A DNA stretch of 59,307 bases from an uncultured Pelagibacteraceae bacterium (GTDB taxonomy: Bacteria > Pseudomonadota > Alphaproteobacteria > Pelagibacterales > Pelagibacteraceae), in assembly GCA_902579215.1 (NCBI GenBank), contig CACHGH010000006.1:1-59307 (forward strand), read 5' to 3'. Of this stretch, positions 35,822-44,772 are shown piece after piece (within the stretch, counting starts at the first letter, position 1; every line of letters begins with the position of its first letter). Both the position numbers and the translations under genes were made by a program. Under the pieces are notes generated by a model, which was not told the DNA's origin, searched no databases, and saw nothing but the letters and a program-made list of their open reading frames with translations.

Positions 35822-36265
35822 TTATCTTTTCTCTAAATATCTTTGATGATATTCTTCTGCTATGCAATAATTTTTAACTAACGAAATTTTTGTAACGATT
35901 TTTCCAAAATACTTTTGATTATTTTTTTCTATAGCTTTTTCAGCAATATTTTTTTGATTTTCATTTAAATAAAATATTTCACTTCTATACTGCGTTCCAA
36001 TATCGGGACCTTGTGAATTTAATGTAGTTGGATCATGAATTTCAAAAAAAAAATCTAAAATTTCTTCATAAGAAATTATTTTAGAGTCATAGTCTATTTT
36101 GACTACCTCGGCATGATTTGTATTGCCAGTACAAACTTCCTCATATGATGTTTTTTCATTATTTCCACCACAATAACCAACTTCAGTTTTTATAACTCCT
36201 TTAAGCTTACTGAATTTTATTTCAGGCCCCCAAAAACATCCACATGCTAGTATTGCTATTTCCAT
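35822..36265 (-). CDS. msrA: Peptide methionine sulfoxide reductase A
   Basis: Reduces methionine S-sulfoxide in proteins and free methionine. The 147 residues from the ATG at 36265 start MEIAILACGCFWGPE with the catalytic cysteine in GCFWG, and carry EVGYCGG, TNHAEVVKIDYD, FFEIHDPTTLNSQGPDIGTQ and YCIAEEYHQ. The frame remains open upstream to 36310, but only a TTG is available there and it would overlap the divergent transporter gene. First of a minus-strand run with sseA and the RND system. Confidence 0.95.
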   Translation of the reverse strand: MEIAILACGCFWGPEIKFSKLKGVIKTEVGYCGGNNEKTSYEEVCTGNTNHAEVVKIDYDSKIISYEEILDFFFEIHDPTTLNSQGPDIGTQYRSEIFYLNENQKNIAEKAIEKNNQKYFGKIVTKISLVKNYCIAEEYHQRYLEKR

Positions 36266-36299
36266 TGATATATTTTTTATTTCTTCTAAAGTTATTATT

Positions 36300-37181
36300 A
36301 TGTTTTCCAAAAATCAATTAGGCTTTTTGTACATGCTGCTATCAGTATGTGCATTTTCCATAATGGATTTAATTGTTAAGTGGTCGGAAAATTATCCTGT
36401 CGGAGAAGTATTATTTTTTAGAGGAATTTGTGGATTAATTCCTCTGTTTTTTTTGATACCTAGAGATAGATATTTCAACTTTTACAAAACTGATAGAGCA
36501 CTTTTGCACTTTAAAAGATGCGCATCAGGCTTAATTGCTATAGTTGCGATTTTTATTGCACTAAGAAAACTTCCTTTAGCGACAGTTGTTAGCATTTCAT
36601 TTGCCGCACCAATTTTCACAACTATATTATCAATTTTTTTATTAAAAGAAAAAGTAGGTTTGTACAGATGGCTAGCAGTTGTCGTAGGCTTTGTCGGGAT
36701 TATAGTAATTTCAGAGCCTGGATTTACATCTATGAACATATACTATTTGTATCCCATAGTTTTTTGTTTAGGCCTTTCCTATGTTGCAATAGCTATTAAA
36801 CAATTGTCCAAAACAGAACCAGTTTGGTTAATAAGTTTTTATTTTTCTATTTCTATAATGATTTTAAGTTTTTTTACTATTCCACAAGGATGGTTGTTAC
36901 CAAGTTTAATAGATTTATTTTTATTATCACTTTTGGGAATTCTAGGAGGTTTAGCAAATTTATGGCTTACCCAGTCTTATAAATTTTCTGATGTATCCTT
37001 AGTTACACCTTTAAAATATTTAGCATTAGTTTTTGCTATATTTTTTGGTTATTTTATATGGGAAGAAGTTCCAACCTATAAAACGCTTATTGGTTCTATA
37101 TTAGTTATTGTTTCATCATTAATTATATTTAGAAGAGAAGTGTACTTAAATAAACAAGTATCAATTTCTAGGCATGAGTAA
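36300..37181 (+). CDS. DMT superfamily transporter with two EamA domains
   Basis: Inner-membrane drug/metabolite transporter, probably an exporter of small organic solutes. The 293 residues have about ten membrane segments in two EamA repeats (AFSIMDLIVKWSENYPVGEVLFFRG; FAAPIFTTILSIFLLKEKVGL in the first, TPLKYLALVFAIFFGYFIWEE in the second, each read as overlapping segments). The substrate is unknown. It is divergent from msrA across a 34-base gap and overlaps the AlkA-like gene by 8 bases. Confidence 0.88.
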   Translation: MFSKNQLGFLYMLLSVCAFSIMDLIVKWSENYPVGEVLFFRGICGLIPLFFLIPRDRYFNFYKTDRALLHFKRCASGLIAIVAIFIALRKLPLATVVSISFAAPIFTTILSIFLLKEKVGLYRWLAVVVGFVGIIVISEPGFTSMNIYYLYPIVFCLGLSYVAIAIKQLSKTEPVWLISFYFSISIMILSFFTIPQGWLLPSLIDLFLLSLLGILGGLANLWLTQSYKFSDVSLVTPLKYLALVFAIFFGYFIWEEVPTYKTLIGSILVIVSSLIIFRREVYLNKQVSISRHE

Positions 37182-37800
37182 CCCACCAAAGTATTGGAAA
37201 AAAGCAAAGCAAATATTATCAAAGAAAGACTTAGTTTTAAAAAAAATAATTAAACAAAATAGGAATGCATATTTAAAAACTAGGAATGATCCTTTTTTTT
37301 CAATTTGCAGAACTATAATAGGCCAGCAAATATCGATAAAAGCTGCAGATTCTATATGGGCAAAGTTTAGAATTAAGTGTAATAAAAAAATTAAACCAAA
37401 AGTAATAATAAAACTAAATAAAAGAACTCTAAGAAGCGTAGGTTTATCACACCAAAAAGTTTCATATCTAAAAAATATTGCTAAAAGTTTTATGAATAAA
37501 TCTTTTAATGTATCTAAATTAAAGAAAATGAATGATGAGAATGCTATTGAATATATTACCCAACTTAAAGGTTTAGGTGTGTGGAGCGCTCAAATGTTTT
37601 TAATGTTTAATTTGAATAGACCAGATATATTTCCAACTAAAGATATTGGTTTGTTAAAAGCAATCTCAAAAAGTTATAAAGTAAAATATCCTCCAAGTGA
37701 AAAATTTTTAAATAAAATTTCTAAAAAATTTTTAGGTTATAGAACTGTATTTACCTGGTATATGTGGAGGAGTATTGATCCCGTAGATGTAGAATATTAA
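37174..37800 (+). CDS. AlkA-like DNA-3-methyladenine glycosylase
   Basis: Base-excision glycosylase of the helix-hairpin-helix superfamily removing alkylated purines. The 208 residues have CRTIIGQQISIKAADSIW, the HhH motif LKGLGVWSAQMFLMF and the catalytic aspartate in IFPTKDIGLLKA, then WYMWRSID at the end. It lacks the N-terminal domain of E. coli AlkA, as do many short bacterial homologues. Overlaps the DMT transporter by 8 bases; its stop shares TTAA with the convergent glycosyltransferase gene. Confidence 0.92.
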   Translation: MSNPPKYWKKAKQILSKKDLVLKKIIKQNRNAYLKTRNDPFFSICRTIIGQQISIKAADSIWAKFRIKCNKKIKPKVIIKLNKRTLRSVGLSHQKVSYLKNIAKSFMNKSFNVSKLKKMNDENAIEYITQLKGLGVWSAQMFLMFNLNRPDIFPTKDIGLLKAISKSYKVKYPPSEKFLNKISKKFLGYRTVFTWYMWRSIDPVDVEY

Positions 37801-38693
37801 TCTATCCATACTTTTAGTTTATCTTTATTTTCCTGAATATAGATAGGTAATTTGTTTAAATCGTATTTTTCAAGTTTTTTTCTTTTATCATCTCCATATT
37901 TTTTTGAAGTTTTGTCCCCAAACATATCATATATAGTTTCATTTTTATTTACTAAATCTTCAATCTTATCCAAACCTAATTCTTCGACCTCATAATCTCT
38001 ATGGTGTAAATAAGATTTAAGTTTTAGCTCAATATCCTCAAACTTTTTAACATTTGAAAAATGCCATCCTCCATTTTTAATATAAAATTTGTCTATATAT
38101 TTTGTTTCTGAAAAAAGCGTATCGACTCTCCAAAATGGGAATCTTTTACTTTTAATATTCCTAAGCCATTGTGGTTTTTTTAAAAATTTTTTTCTACAAC
38201 CTTTAGTCCCATACCATGTAAAATTTGGTAGGTATCTATTAAATTTATAGTAAAAAATATCTTGTTCAAACATCATTATCTTATTACTTATTTTTTTTAA
38301 ATTTACTGAATTTAAATTAGGAATTTCATCAACGTCAGATATAAGGATTATATCATTATCTTCTGCTGAACTTATACCATATTCAATTTGGTTTCTTTGT
38401 TCATTTTCTCTTAGATGTGCATTAAAAATTAATTTATAGGATTTAGTTCCCTCATCATCATTTTCATTAAGTTTTAATATACCTTCGGGTTCTTTTTTTT
38501 GAGAAATATAAATAATTTTATTTTTGAATTTTTCAAAATTTTTTATTTGAAATTTTAAATTTCTTTTTTTTCCATTATGATAAAATTCACTTTCTACAAT
38601 AACGAAATAATCTATATACTTATCTAAAATATTAAGTCTTAAATCTAATAATAGATCTTCATCATAATACATAAAACAGTCATAAATTTTCAT
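37797..38693 (-). CDS. Glycosyltransferase family 17 protein
   Basis: Putative GT17 transferase, a family named after animal beta-1,4-N-acetylglucosaminyltransferase III. The 298 residues begin KIYDCFMYYDEDLLLDLRLN and contain DYFVIVESEFYHNGKKR. A metal-binding DVDE in IILISDVDEIPNL and a late GGWHFSNVKKFE match the family. No membrane segment is seen. It lies three bases after uraD on the same strand, an odd partner for a purine gene, and converges with alkA. The acceptor is unknown; surface glycan modification is a reasonable guess. Confidence 0.85.
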   Translation of the reverse strand: MKIYDCFMYYDEDLLLDLRLNILDKYIDYFVIVESEFYHNGKKRNLKFQIKNFEKFKNKIIYISQKKEPEGILKLNENDDEGTKSYKLIFNAHLRENEQRNQIEYGISSAEDNDIILISDVDEIPNLNSVNLKKISNKIMMFEQDIFYYKFNRYLPNFTWYGTKGCRKKFLKKPQWLRNIKSKRFPFWRVDTLFSETKYIDKFYIKNGGWHFSNVKKFEDIELKLKSYLHHRDYEVEELGLDKIEDLVNKNETIYDMFGDKTSKKYGDDKRKKLEKYDLNKLPIYIQENKDKLKVWID

Positions 38694-38696
38694 ATT

Positions 38697-39194
38697 TTAC
38701 TCTTTATAAATTTTTTCTAGACGCAATAATGCAATTTTTTTTACTTGAATTTTTGCCTCTTCAAACTCAGAATTTTTATTATTATTAGATCGTTTTTCAA
38801 ATAAATCTAAAATTTCAAGTCTATTCATTCCAGATATACAAACTATAAAAGGGAAACCAAAGCTTTCTTTGTAATCTTTATTTAGTAATTTTAATTTTTC
38901 AAACTGTTCTTTTGAACATTTATCTAATTCAGAGTTAGATTGTTCTTTTTCAGAGTCCGATGTCAATTTTTGTTTTATACCCAAATCAGGATGAGAAAGA
39001 AGAATTTTTAGATGATTTTCTTTTGTTTCACTTTCAAAAATTTCTATAAATCTACTTTTTAGATCAGCAAAACTATTAAATGGTATTGATAAATAGACTT
39101 TTTCGGCAATCCAATTTGATTTTTCAAAAACATTTCCAAAAATACTAATAAAATCATTCTTTGTTAATTTGTTTATGTTATTTATTGAGTCCAT
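38697..39194 (-). CDS. uraD: OHCU decarboxylase
   Basis: Decarboxylates 2-oxo-4-hydroxy-4-carboxy-5-ureidoimidazoline to S-allantoin, the last step of urate breakdown. The 165 residues have FGNVFEKSNWIAEKVY, the catalytic-histidine motif LLSHPDLG, and YKESFGFPFIVCISGM, all characteristic. It is divergent from uraH across 68 bases, while the other purine genes run on the plus strand. Its downstream partner is a GT17 gene three bases away. Confidence 0.93.
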   Translation of the reverse strand: MDSINNINKLTKNDFISIFGNVFEKSNWIAEKVYLSIPFNSFADLKSRFIEIFESETKENHLKILLSHPDLGIKQKLTSDSEKEQSNSELDKCSKEQFEKLKLLNKDYKESFGFPFIVCISGMNRLEILDLFEKRSNNNKNSEFEEAKIQVKKIALLRLEKIYKE

Positions 39195-39262
39195 ATAAAA
39201 AATTATTCTATGTTAGTTTTAATATTAAAATACCAAATTATTGTATAATATATATTTGATAT

Positions 39263-39616
39263 ATGGCAAAATTAACAACTCATGTTTTAGATGTTTATTC
39301 CGGAAAACCTGGAAAAAATATTAAGGTTGAACTTTATTATTATGATAAAAATGATAAAAAAACTAAAATCTCTAGCGTTACACTGGATGATGATGGACGT
39401 TCCTCAAAGGCTTTGGCTGAAGGAGATAATTTTAAAATCGGAAAGTATGAATTAGTATTTTTTGTGGGTGAATATTTTCAAAAAAAATTAGAATTACAAA
39501 AACCTAAATTTTTAGATGAAGTAATTGTAAAATTTGGAATTTCTAATGCTAAAGAAAATTATCATGTACCTTTGCTTGTATCTCCATGGAGCTATTCTAC
39601 TTATAGAGGAAGTTAA
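39263..39616 (+). CDS. uraH: 5-hydroxyisourate hydrolase (transthyretin-like)
   Basis: Hydrolyses 5-hydroxyisourate to OHCU, between urate oxidation and UraD. The 117 residues begin with LTTHVLDVYSGKPGKNI and end with the signature YHVPLLVSPWSYSTYRGS, which includes the terminal YRGS. No signal peptide. A TATAAT box (39244-39249) lies 13 bases before the ATG and no ribosome-binding sequence is visible, so the leader is probably very short. The xdhA ATG follows its stop directly. Confidence 0.95.
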   Translation: MAKLTTHVLDVYSGKPGKNIKVELYYYDKNDKKTKISSVTLDDDGRSSKALAEGDNFKIGKYELVFFVGEYFQKKLELQKPKFLDEVIVKFGISNAKENYHVPLLVSPWSYSTYRGS

Positions 39617-41053
39617 ATGATTTCCAGAACAATTAAATTTGTATGGAAAAACAAAATTTTGGAAGTTAATAATCCAGATCCAAATGAAACACTTCTTAAT
39701 TTTATAAGATTAAAATTAAAAAGAACTGGAACCAAAGAAGGTTGTGCCGAAGGAGGTTGTGGAGCATGCACAATAGTATTAGCTGAAGAAAATAAAAATA
39801 AATTAATTTATAAAGCAATAAATTCTTGTATTGCGTTTGTTCCCACACTACACGGAAAGCAATTAATTCTTGTAGAAGATCTATTAGATAAAAATGGTTC
39901 TTTGCATCCTGTTCAAAAAGCTATGGTTGATTATCATGGTTCTCAGTGTGGTTTTTGTACCCCAGGTTTCGTCATGTCATTATTTGCAATGTATAAAAAA
40001 AATAAGTCGTATAATCATGATGTTATAAGTGATTCAATTTCTGGAAATTTATGTAGGTGTACAGGTTATAGGCCAATTATTGACGCAGCTAAAAGTTTAA
40101 ATAATAAAAAAATTAATGATAAATTTGAAACATATAAAAAAAAAACTATAAATCTTTTAAAAAAAATACAGTCTAATACAATCAGTATAAATAATGGAAA
40201 AAAATACTATGCACCAAAAAATATTAGCGAATTAAAAGAAATTTTAAATAAAAACCCTAATTCTAAATTACTGAGCGGTGGAACAGATTTATCCTTGACA
40301 GTTACAAAAGAGAGAAAAAATTTAGATAGTTTAATTTATTTAGGAGGAATTAAAGAATTGAATTATATAAAAAAAAATAACTCTTTTATTGAAATTGGAG
40401 CAAATACACCTTTGATAAATGTTGAGGAGTATATAAAAAAATATTACTTAGATTTTAACAAAATTTTAAAAAGATATGGATCAGTACAAATAAGGAATGT
40501 AGCTACTATTGCTGGAAATATTGCAACTGCATCTCCAATTGGCGATACTTTACCTTTACTACTTTCCCTTGATGCACTTATTATCATTGAAAATAATAAA
40601 ACAAAAAAAATAGTTAAACTTAAAGATTTTTTTATAAGCTATAGAAAAACAAAACTTAAAAAGAAAGAATTCATTAGTTCAATTAAAATTCCCATTTACC
40701 CAAAAAACATTTTTAAAGCATATAAAATTTCTAAGAGATTTGATGACGATATATCATCGGTATGTGCATCTTTTAACTTCGAAATTAAAAATAAAAAAAT
40801 AAAGAATGTAAAAATTGCTTTCGGTGGGATGTCTGCAATTCCAAAAAGGGCGAAATACTGCGAAAAAACTTTAAAAAATAAGGAATTTTCAAATAAGATA
40901 CTAGATAAAGCAAAAGAAAGTTTACTAAGAGATTTTGAACCAATTAGCGACATGAGAGCTAGCAAAGAATATCGTATTGAAATAGCAAAAAATTTATTAA
41001 CAAAATTCTTTGCTGAAATACAAAATAAAAATCGGATCGAATTAAAAAACTAA
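39617..41053 (+). CDS. xdhA: Xanthine dehydrogenase small subunit (Fe-S and FAD)
   Basis: Electron-transfer subunit of xanthine dehydrogenase. In 478 residues the N-terminal part carries two [2Fe-2S] clusters (GCAEGGCGACTIVL; CGFCTPGFVMS with CRCTGYRPI). The FAD domain follows (LLSGGTDLSL, GSVQIRNVATIAGNIATASP) and then the CO-dehydrogenase flavoprotein C-terminal part. It begins right after uraH and its stop shares one base with the xdhB ATG. Together they oxidise hypoxanthine or xanthine towards urate. Confidence 0.95.
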   Translation: MISRTIKFVWKNKILEVNNPDPNETLLNFIRLKLKRTGTKEGCAEGGCGACTIVLAEENKNKLIYKAINSCIAFVPTLHGKQLILVEDLLDKNGSLHPVQKAMVDYHGSQCGFCTPGFVMSLFAMYKKNKSYNHDVISDSISGNLCRCTGYRPIIDAAKSLNNKKINDKFETYKKKTINLLKKIQSNTISINNGKKYYAPKNISELKEILNKNPNSKLLSGGTDLSLTVTKERKNLDSLIYLGGIKELNYIKKNNSFIEIGANTPLINVEEYIKKYYLDFNKILKRYGSVQIRNVATIAGNIATASPIGDTLPLLLSLDALIIIENNKTKKIVKLKDFFISYRKTKLKKKEFISSIKIPIYPKNIFKAYKISKRFDDDISSVCASFNFEIKNKKIKNVKIAFGGMSAIPKRAKYCEKTLKNKEFSNKILDKAKESLLRDFEPISDMRASKEYRIEIAKNLLTKFFAEIQNKNRIELKN

Positions 41054-43359
41054 TGAGAAAAAATATATATATAAATGAAAATAGACCACACGAAAGTGCA
41101 GAAAAGCATGTAACTGGTTATGCACAATACACGGATGATATTGCTGAACCACATGGGACGATATTTGGTGCCATTGGTTGGAGTAAAAATGCTAATGCTA
41201 TAATTAAAAAAATTGATCTTTCAAAAGTATGGGCTAGCGAAGGTGTTATATCTGTAGTTACACATAAAGACATCAAAGGAAGAAATGATGTTGGGCCAGT
41301 ATTTGACGGAGATCCAATATTCCCACCAAAAAAAGTAGAATATTATGGTCAGCCTCTTTTTGCTGTTGCGGCAACAACCACTGAACTTGCAAGAAAAGCA
41401 GTTTTAAAAGCTAAAGTAAAGTATAAAAATTTAAAACCAATTATTACTATAAAAGAAGCCCTAAAAAAAAAAAGTTTTATTCTAAAAGGAGTGAAAGTTC
41501 AAAGGGGAGATCCTGATAAAAAAATCAAAAAATCAAAAAATTATTTAAAAGGAAATTTCACGACAGGAAGTCAGGAGCATTTTTATCTAGAAGGCCAAGT
41601 TGCATTTTCAATTCCTAAAGAAGATAATGATTTATTAATATATAGCTCAACGCAACATCCATCTGAAACCCAACAAATTATTGCTAAGATGCTTAACCAA
41701 AAAAGTAACACAATAACTGTTTTAGTTAGGAGGATAGGTGGAGGATTTGGAGGTAAAGAAACTAATTTTTTAACTTCAAGCATTTGTGCGCTACTTGCAC
41801 ATAAAACAAAAAGACCTGTTAAATTGAGATTAGATAGAGACGACGATATTATTATTACAGGAAAAAGACATGACTTTTATTCAGAGTATGAAGTAGGTTT
41901 CAACAAATTAGGAGTTATTGAAGGATTAAATATTAAGCTTGCTTCAAGATGTGGAATGTCTCCAGATTTGTCAGGAGCTATTAATGGAAGAGCATTACTC
42001 CATATAGATAACGCATATTATCTTTCAAATGTAAAAATAAAAAATTATCTTTGTAAAACTAATACAGTTTCTGCAACAGCCTTTAGAGGTTTTGGAGGTA
42101 ATCAAGGAATGATGGTTATTGAAAATATCATAGATAATATTTCAAGATATTTAAACAAAGATCCTTACGAAATACGAAGAAGAAACTTTTATCAAAAAAA
42201 TAAAAAAAATGTAACACATTATGGAATGAAAATTGAAGATAATGTAATTCAAGAAATCTTTAATAAATTAGTTAAAAAATCAAATTACAAAAAAAGATAT
42301 TCTAAAATAAAAAAATTTAATTTTAAAAACAAATATCTAAAAAAAGGAATTGCAATTACTCCAGTGAAATTTGGTATATCATTTACTACCACACATTTAA
42401 ATCAAGCTGGTGCATTAGTTCATATATATACAGATGGAAGTATTTATTTGAATCATGGAGGAATTGAAATGGGACAAGGTACAAATACAAAAATTGCACA
42501 ACTTGTTGCCAATGAATTTGGAATATCTTTTGAAAAAGTCAAAATATCTTCAACAAATACTTCAAAAGTTCCTAATACATCAGCTAGTGCTGCATCTTCA
42601 ACAACAGATCTAAATGGTGCTGCTGCACTTAATGCAGTTTCAAAAATTAAAAAGAATTTAGAAAATTTTATTATGAAAAAATATAAAATTAAAAGTAAAA
42701 AAGTAAAATATGAAAATGGATTTATTAAATTTAATAATAGAATGTTTAACTTTAAAAAAATAATCAAAGAGGCGTATTTAAATAGAATTTCTTTATCATC
42801 TTCTGGTTTTTATTCTACACCCAAGATTCATTTTGACAAAGAAACCTTCACTGGAAGGCCATTTTTATATTTTTGTTATGGCGCAGCTGTTACCGAAGTT
42901 ACAATAGACACCCTTACAGGTGAAAATAAAATTGATAGGGTTGATATAATTCATGATGCAGGAAAAGCAATTAATCCAGCTTTGGAAATGGGACAAATCG
43001 AAGGAGGTTTTGTTCAAGGTCAAGGATGGTTAACAATAGAAGAAGTGAATTGGAAATCAAATGGCCAAATTACAACTTTTTCTCCTTCAACTTACAAAAT
43101 ACCTGCTGTAAGTGACGTTCCAAAAATATTTAATGTTGAAATTTTTAAAAGAGGAAGAAATACTGAAAATGTAGTTAATAAAGCTAAAACTACTGGAGAG
43201 CCTCCTTTAATGTTGGCAATGAGTGTATTTTTTGCAATTAAGGACGCTATAGCTTCTGTAGGAAAATATAAATTGATACCAAAGATAGATGGGCCAGCGA
43301 CTTCTGAAAAAATTCTAATGAGTCTAAAAGATTTAAAAAGTAGAATCAATTATAATTAA
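41053..43359 (+). CDS. xdhB: Xanthine dehydrogenase molybdopterin-binding subunit
   Basis: Catalytic molybdenum subunit. The 768 residues show HESAEKHVTGYAQYTDD, QEHFYLEGQ, RRIGGGFGGKE, the purine-site TAFRGFGGNQGMMVIEN, EMGQGTNTKIAQ, and near the end TTGEPPLMLAMS with the catalytic glutamate. Full bacterial length. The insertion chaperone XdhC and molybdopterin synthesis genes are not in the window. guaD follows after 11 bases. Confidence 0.95.
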   Translation: MRKNIYINENRPHESAEKHVTGYAQYTDDIAEPHGTIFGAIGWSKNANAIIKKIDLSKVWASEGVISVVTHKDIKGRNDVGPVFDGDPIFPPKKVEYYGQPLFAVAATTTELARKAVLKAKVKYKNLKPIITIKEALKKKSFILKGVKVQRGDPDKKIKKSKNYLKGNFTTGSQEHFYLEGQVAFSIPKEDNDLLIYSSTQHPSETQQIIAKMLNQKSNTITVLVRRIGGGFGGKETNFLTSSICALLAHKTKRPVKLRLDRDDDIIITGKRHDFYSEYEVGFNKLGVIEGLNIKLASRCGMSPDLSGAINGRALLHIDNAYYLSNVKIKNYLCKTNTVSATAFRGFGGNQGMMVIENIIDNISRYLNKDPYEIRRRNFYQKNKKNVTHYGMKIEDNVIQEIFNKLVKKSNYKKRYSKIKKFNFKNKYLKKGIAITPVKFGISFTTTHLNQAGALVHIYTDGSIYLNHGGIEMGQGTNTKIAQLVANEFGISFEKVKISSTNTSKVPNTSASAASSTTDLNGAAALNAVSKIKKNLENFIMKKYKIKSKKVKYENGFIKFNNRMFNFKKIIKEAYLNRISLSSSGFYSTPKIHFDKETFTGRPFLYFCYGAAVTEVTIDTLTGENKIDRVDIIHDAGKAINPALEMGQIEGGFVQGQGWLTIEEVNWKSNGQITTFSPSTYKIPAVSDVPKIFNVEIFKRGRNTENVVNKAKTTGEPPLMLAMSVFFAIKDAIASVGKYKLIPKIDGPATSEKILMSLKDLKSRINYN

Positions 43360-43370
43360 AGGTAAAAACT

Positions 43371-43841
43371 ATGTCTTCTAAAGAAAATTTTATGTTAAGG
43401 GCAATAGAACTTTCTATAAATAGTGCAAAAAAAGATGGTGGACCATTTGGATGTGTGATCACAAAAAATGGAACTATCGTATCTGAAGGTTCTAATAGAG
43501 TTACGTCATCAAATGATCCAACCGCACATGCAGAAATTGTTGCAATCAGAGAAGCTTGTAAAAAATTAAATACCTTTAATCTTTCTGGTTGTGATTTATA
43601 CTGTAGCTGTGAACCATGTCCGATGTGTTTGTCAGCAATATATTGGTCACATATTGATAATATTTTTTATGCAAATAATAGAAGCGATGCAAAAAAAATA
43701 AATTTTGATGATTCATTAATATACTCTGAAATTAAAAAAGAATTTAAAGATAGAAAAATTCCAATGAAACAAATGATGAGAGATAAAGCTATTAAAGCTT
43801 TTGAAATATGGGACAAAAAAACAGATAAAATTGAATATTGA
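43371..43841 (+). CDS. guaD: Guanine deaminase (cytidine-deaminase fold)
   Basis: Zinc-dependent deaminase turning guanine into xanthine. The 156 residues have the zinc and proton-shuttle motifs THAEIVAIREACK-like (HAEIVAIR) and CEPCPMCLSAIYW, and a C-terminus FEIWDKKTDKIEY of the type seen in Bacillus-like guanine deaminase. The family also includes tRNA adenosine deaminase TadA, but the length, tail and position between xdhB and the urate oxidase gene favour guanine. It overlaps the next gene by 4 bases. Confidence 0.9.
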   Translation: MSSKENFMLRAIELSINSAKKDGGPFGCVITKNGTIVSEGSNRVTSSNDPTAHAEIVAIREACKKLNTFNLSGCDLYCSCEPCPMCLSAIYWSHIDNIFYANNRSDAKKINFDDSLIYSEIKKEFKDRKIPMKQMMRDKAIKAFEIWDKKTDKIEY

Positions 43842-44758
43842 GAATTATGGAAATTATTGCCTATACATTTAAATGGTTAGAGTTAATTTTAAGATGGGGA
43901 CATGTATTGTTTGCTATTCTGTGGGTTGGGAATAGTTTTTTATTCAATTATTTAGATAATAAACTTAACAAAAATATATCAAGCGAAGATATAGATGGAG
44001 AAGGGTATTTAATGCACTCTGGATACTACTATAAACTAACAAGGTTGAAAAAGTTAGAGTCCACAAAATACTTAGATAATTTAATAATTTTTAAATGGCA
44101 GAGTTATTTAACATTTATAACTGGAATACTTCTCTTAGCAATTATTTATTATTATAACGCCGGTATTTTAATGGTTGATAAAAAGGTTTTATTATTAACA
44201 CCGATAAATGCTGTGTTTATCTCAATTATGTATTTAGTTCTATCTTGGTTTGTCTATGATAGAATTTGTAAGTCTAATATAATAAAAAATAACAAACTTT
44301 TTATAGCAATAATGATGTTATTGTTATTTATTATATCCTTTAGTTTAACAAAAATATTTGGTCCAAAATTCGCTTTTTTAAGTGTGGGCTTAATAGTTGG
44401 CTCAAATATGTTTGGGAATGTTTTTACTGTCATAATTCCAAATCAGATGAATATTATTAGCAGCAGTTCTAGAACCGAAAAATTTGATATGAGTCTTTCA
44501 TTAGCTGCAAAACAAAGATCGATACATAATAATTATGCAACTTTTTTTGTTCTTTTCACAATGCTCTCAGGACACTATAGTTTCTTAGTATATCACAAAT
44601 ATAACTGGTTAATTTTGTGTGTAATTGCTTTAATTTCTGGACTAGCAAGGCACTACTTTAATTTAAGAGGCAAAAACATTCATAGGTTGAATATTTTAAT
44701 TTTTTCAATTTTATCTTTTATTCTACTTGCGTTTTTACTTTTCATTTTTAAAACTTAG
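43838..44758 (+). CDS. puuD: PuuD-like membrane urate oxidase, cytochrome c domain absent
   Basis: Predicted membrane enzyme oxidising urate to 5-hydroxyisourate. The 306 residues have about eight membrane segments and the family motif ELILRWGHVLFAILWVGNSF near the N-terminus, with WQSYLTFITGILL and GNVFTVIIPNQ further on. Characterised PuuD proteins are longer, with a C-terminal cytochrome c domain; here the protein ends after the last membrane helix and no CXXCH is present. The next gene begins 15 bases on, so the short form is native to this locus. Position in the purine run supports the role. The assigned start could be either of two nearby in-frame codons. Confidence 0.8.
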   Translation: MRIMEIIAYTFKWLELILRWGHVLFAILWVGNSFLFNYLDNKLNKNISSEDIDGEGYLMHSGYYYKLTRLKKLESTKYLDNLIIFKWQSYLTFITGILLLAIIYYYNAGILMVDKKVLLLTPINAVFISIMYLVLSWFVYDRICKSNIIKNNKLFIAIMMLLLFIISFSLTKIFGPKFAFLSVGLIVGSNMFGNVFTVIIPNQMNIISSSSRTEKFDMSLSLAAKQRSIHNNYATFFVLFTMLSGHYSFLVYHKYNWLILCVIALISGLARHYFNLRGKNIHRLNILIFSILSFILLAFLLFIFKT

Positions 44759-44772
44759 TATTATAGAAATAT

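Noticed and set aside
40696-43349. Minus-strand frames inside xdhA and xdhB (for example 40696-40965, 42453-42767, 43092-43349)
   Set aside because: Complementary frames of well-conserved enzyme genes, with no independent support.
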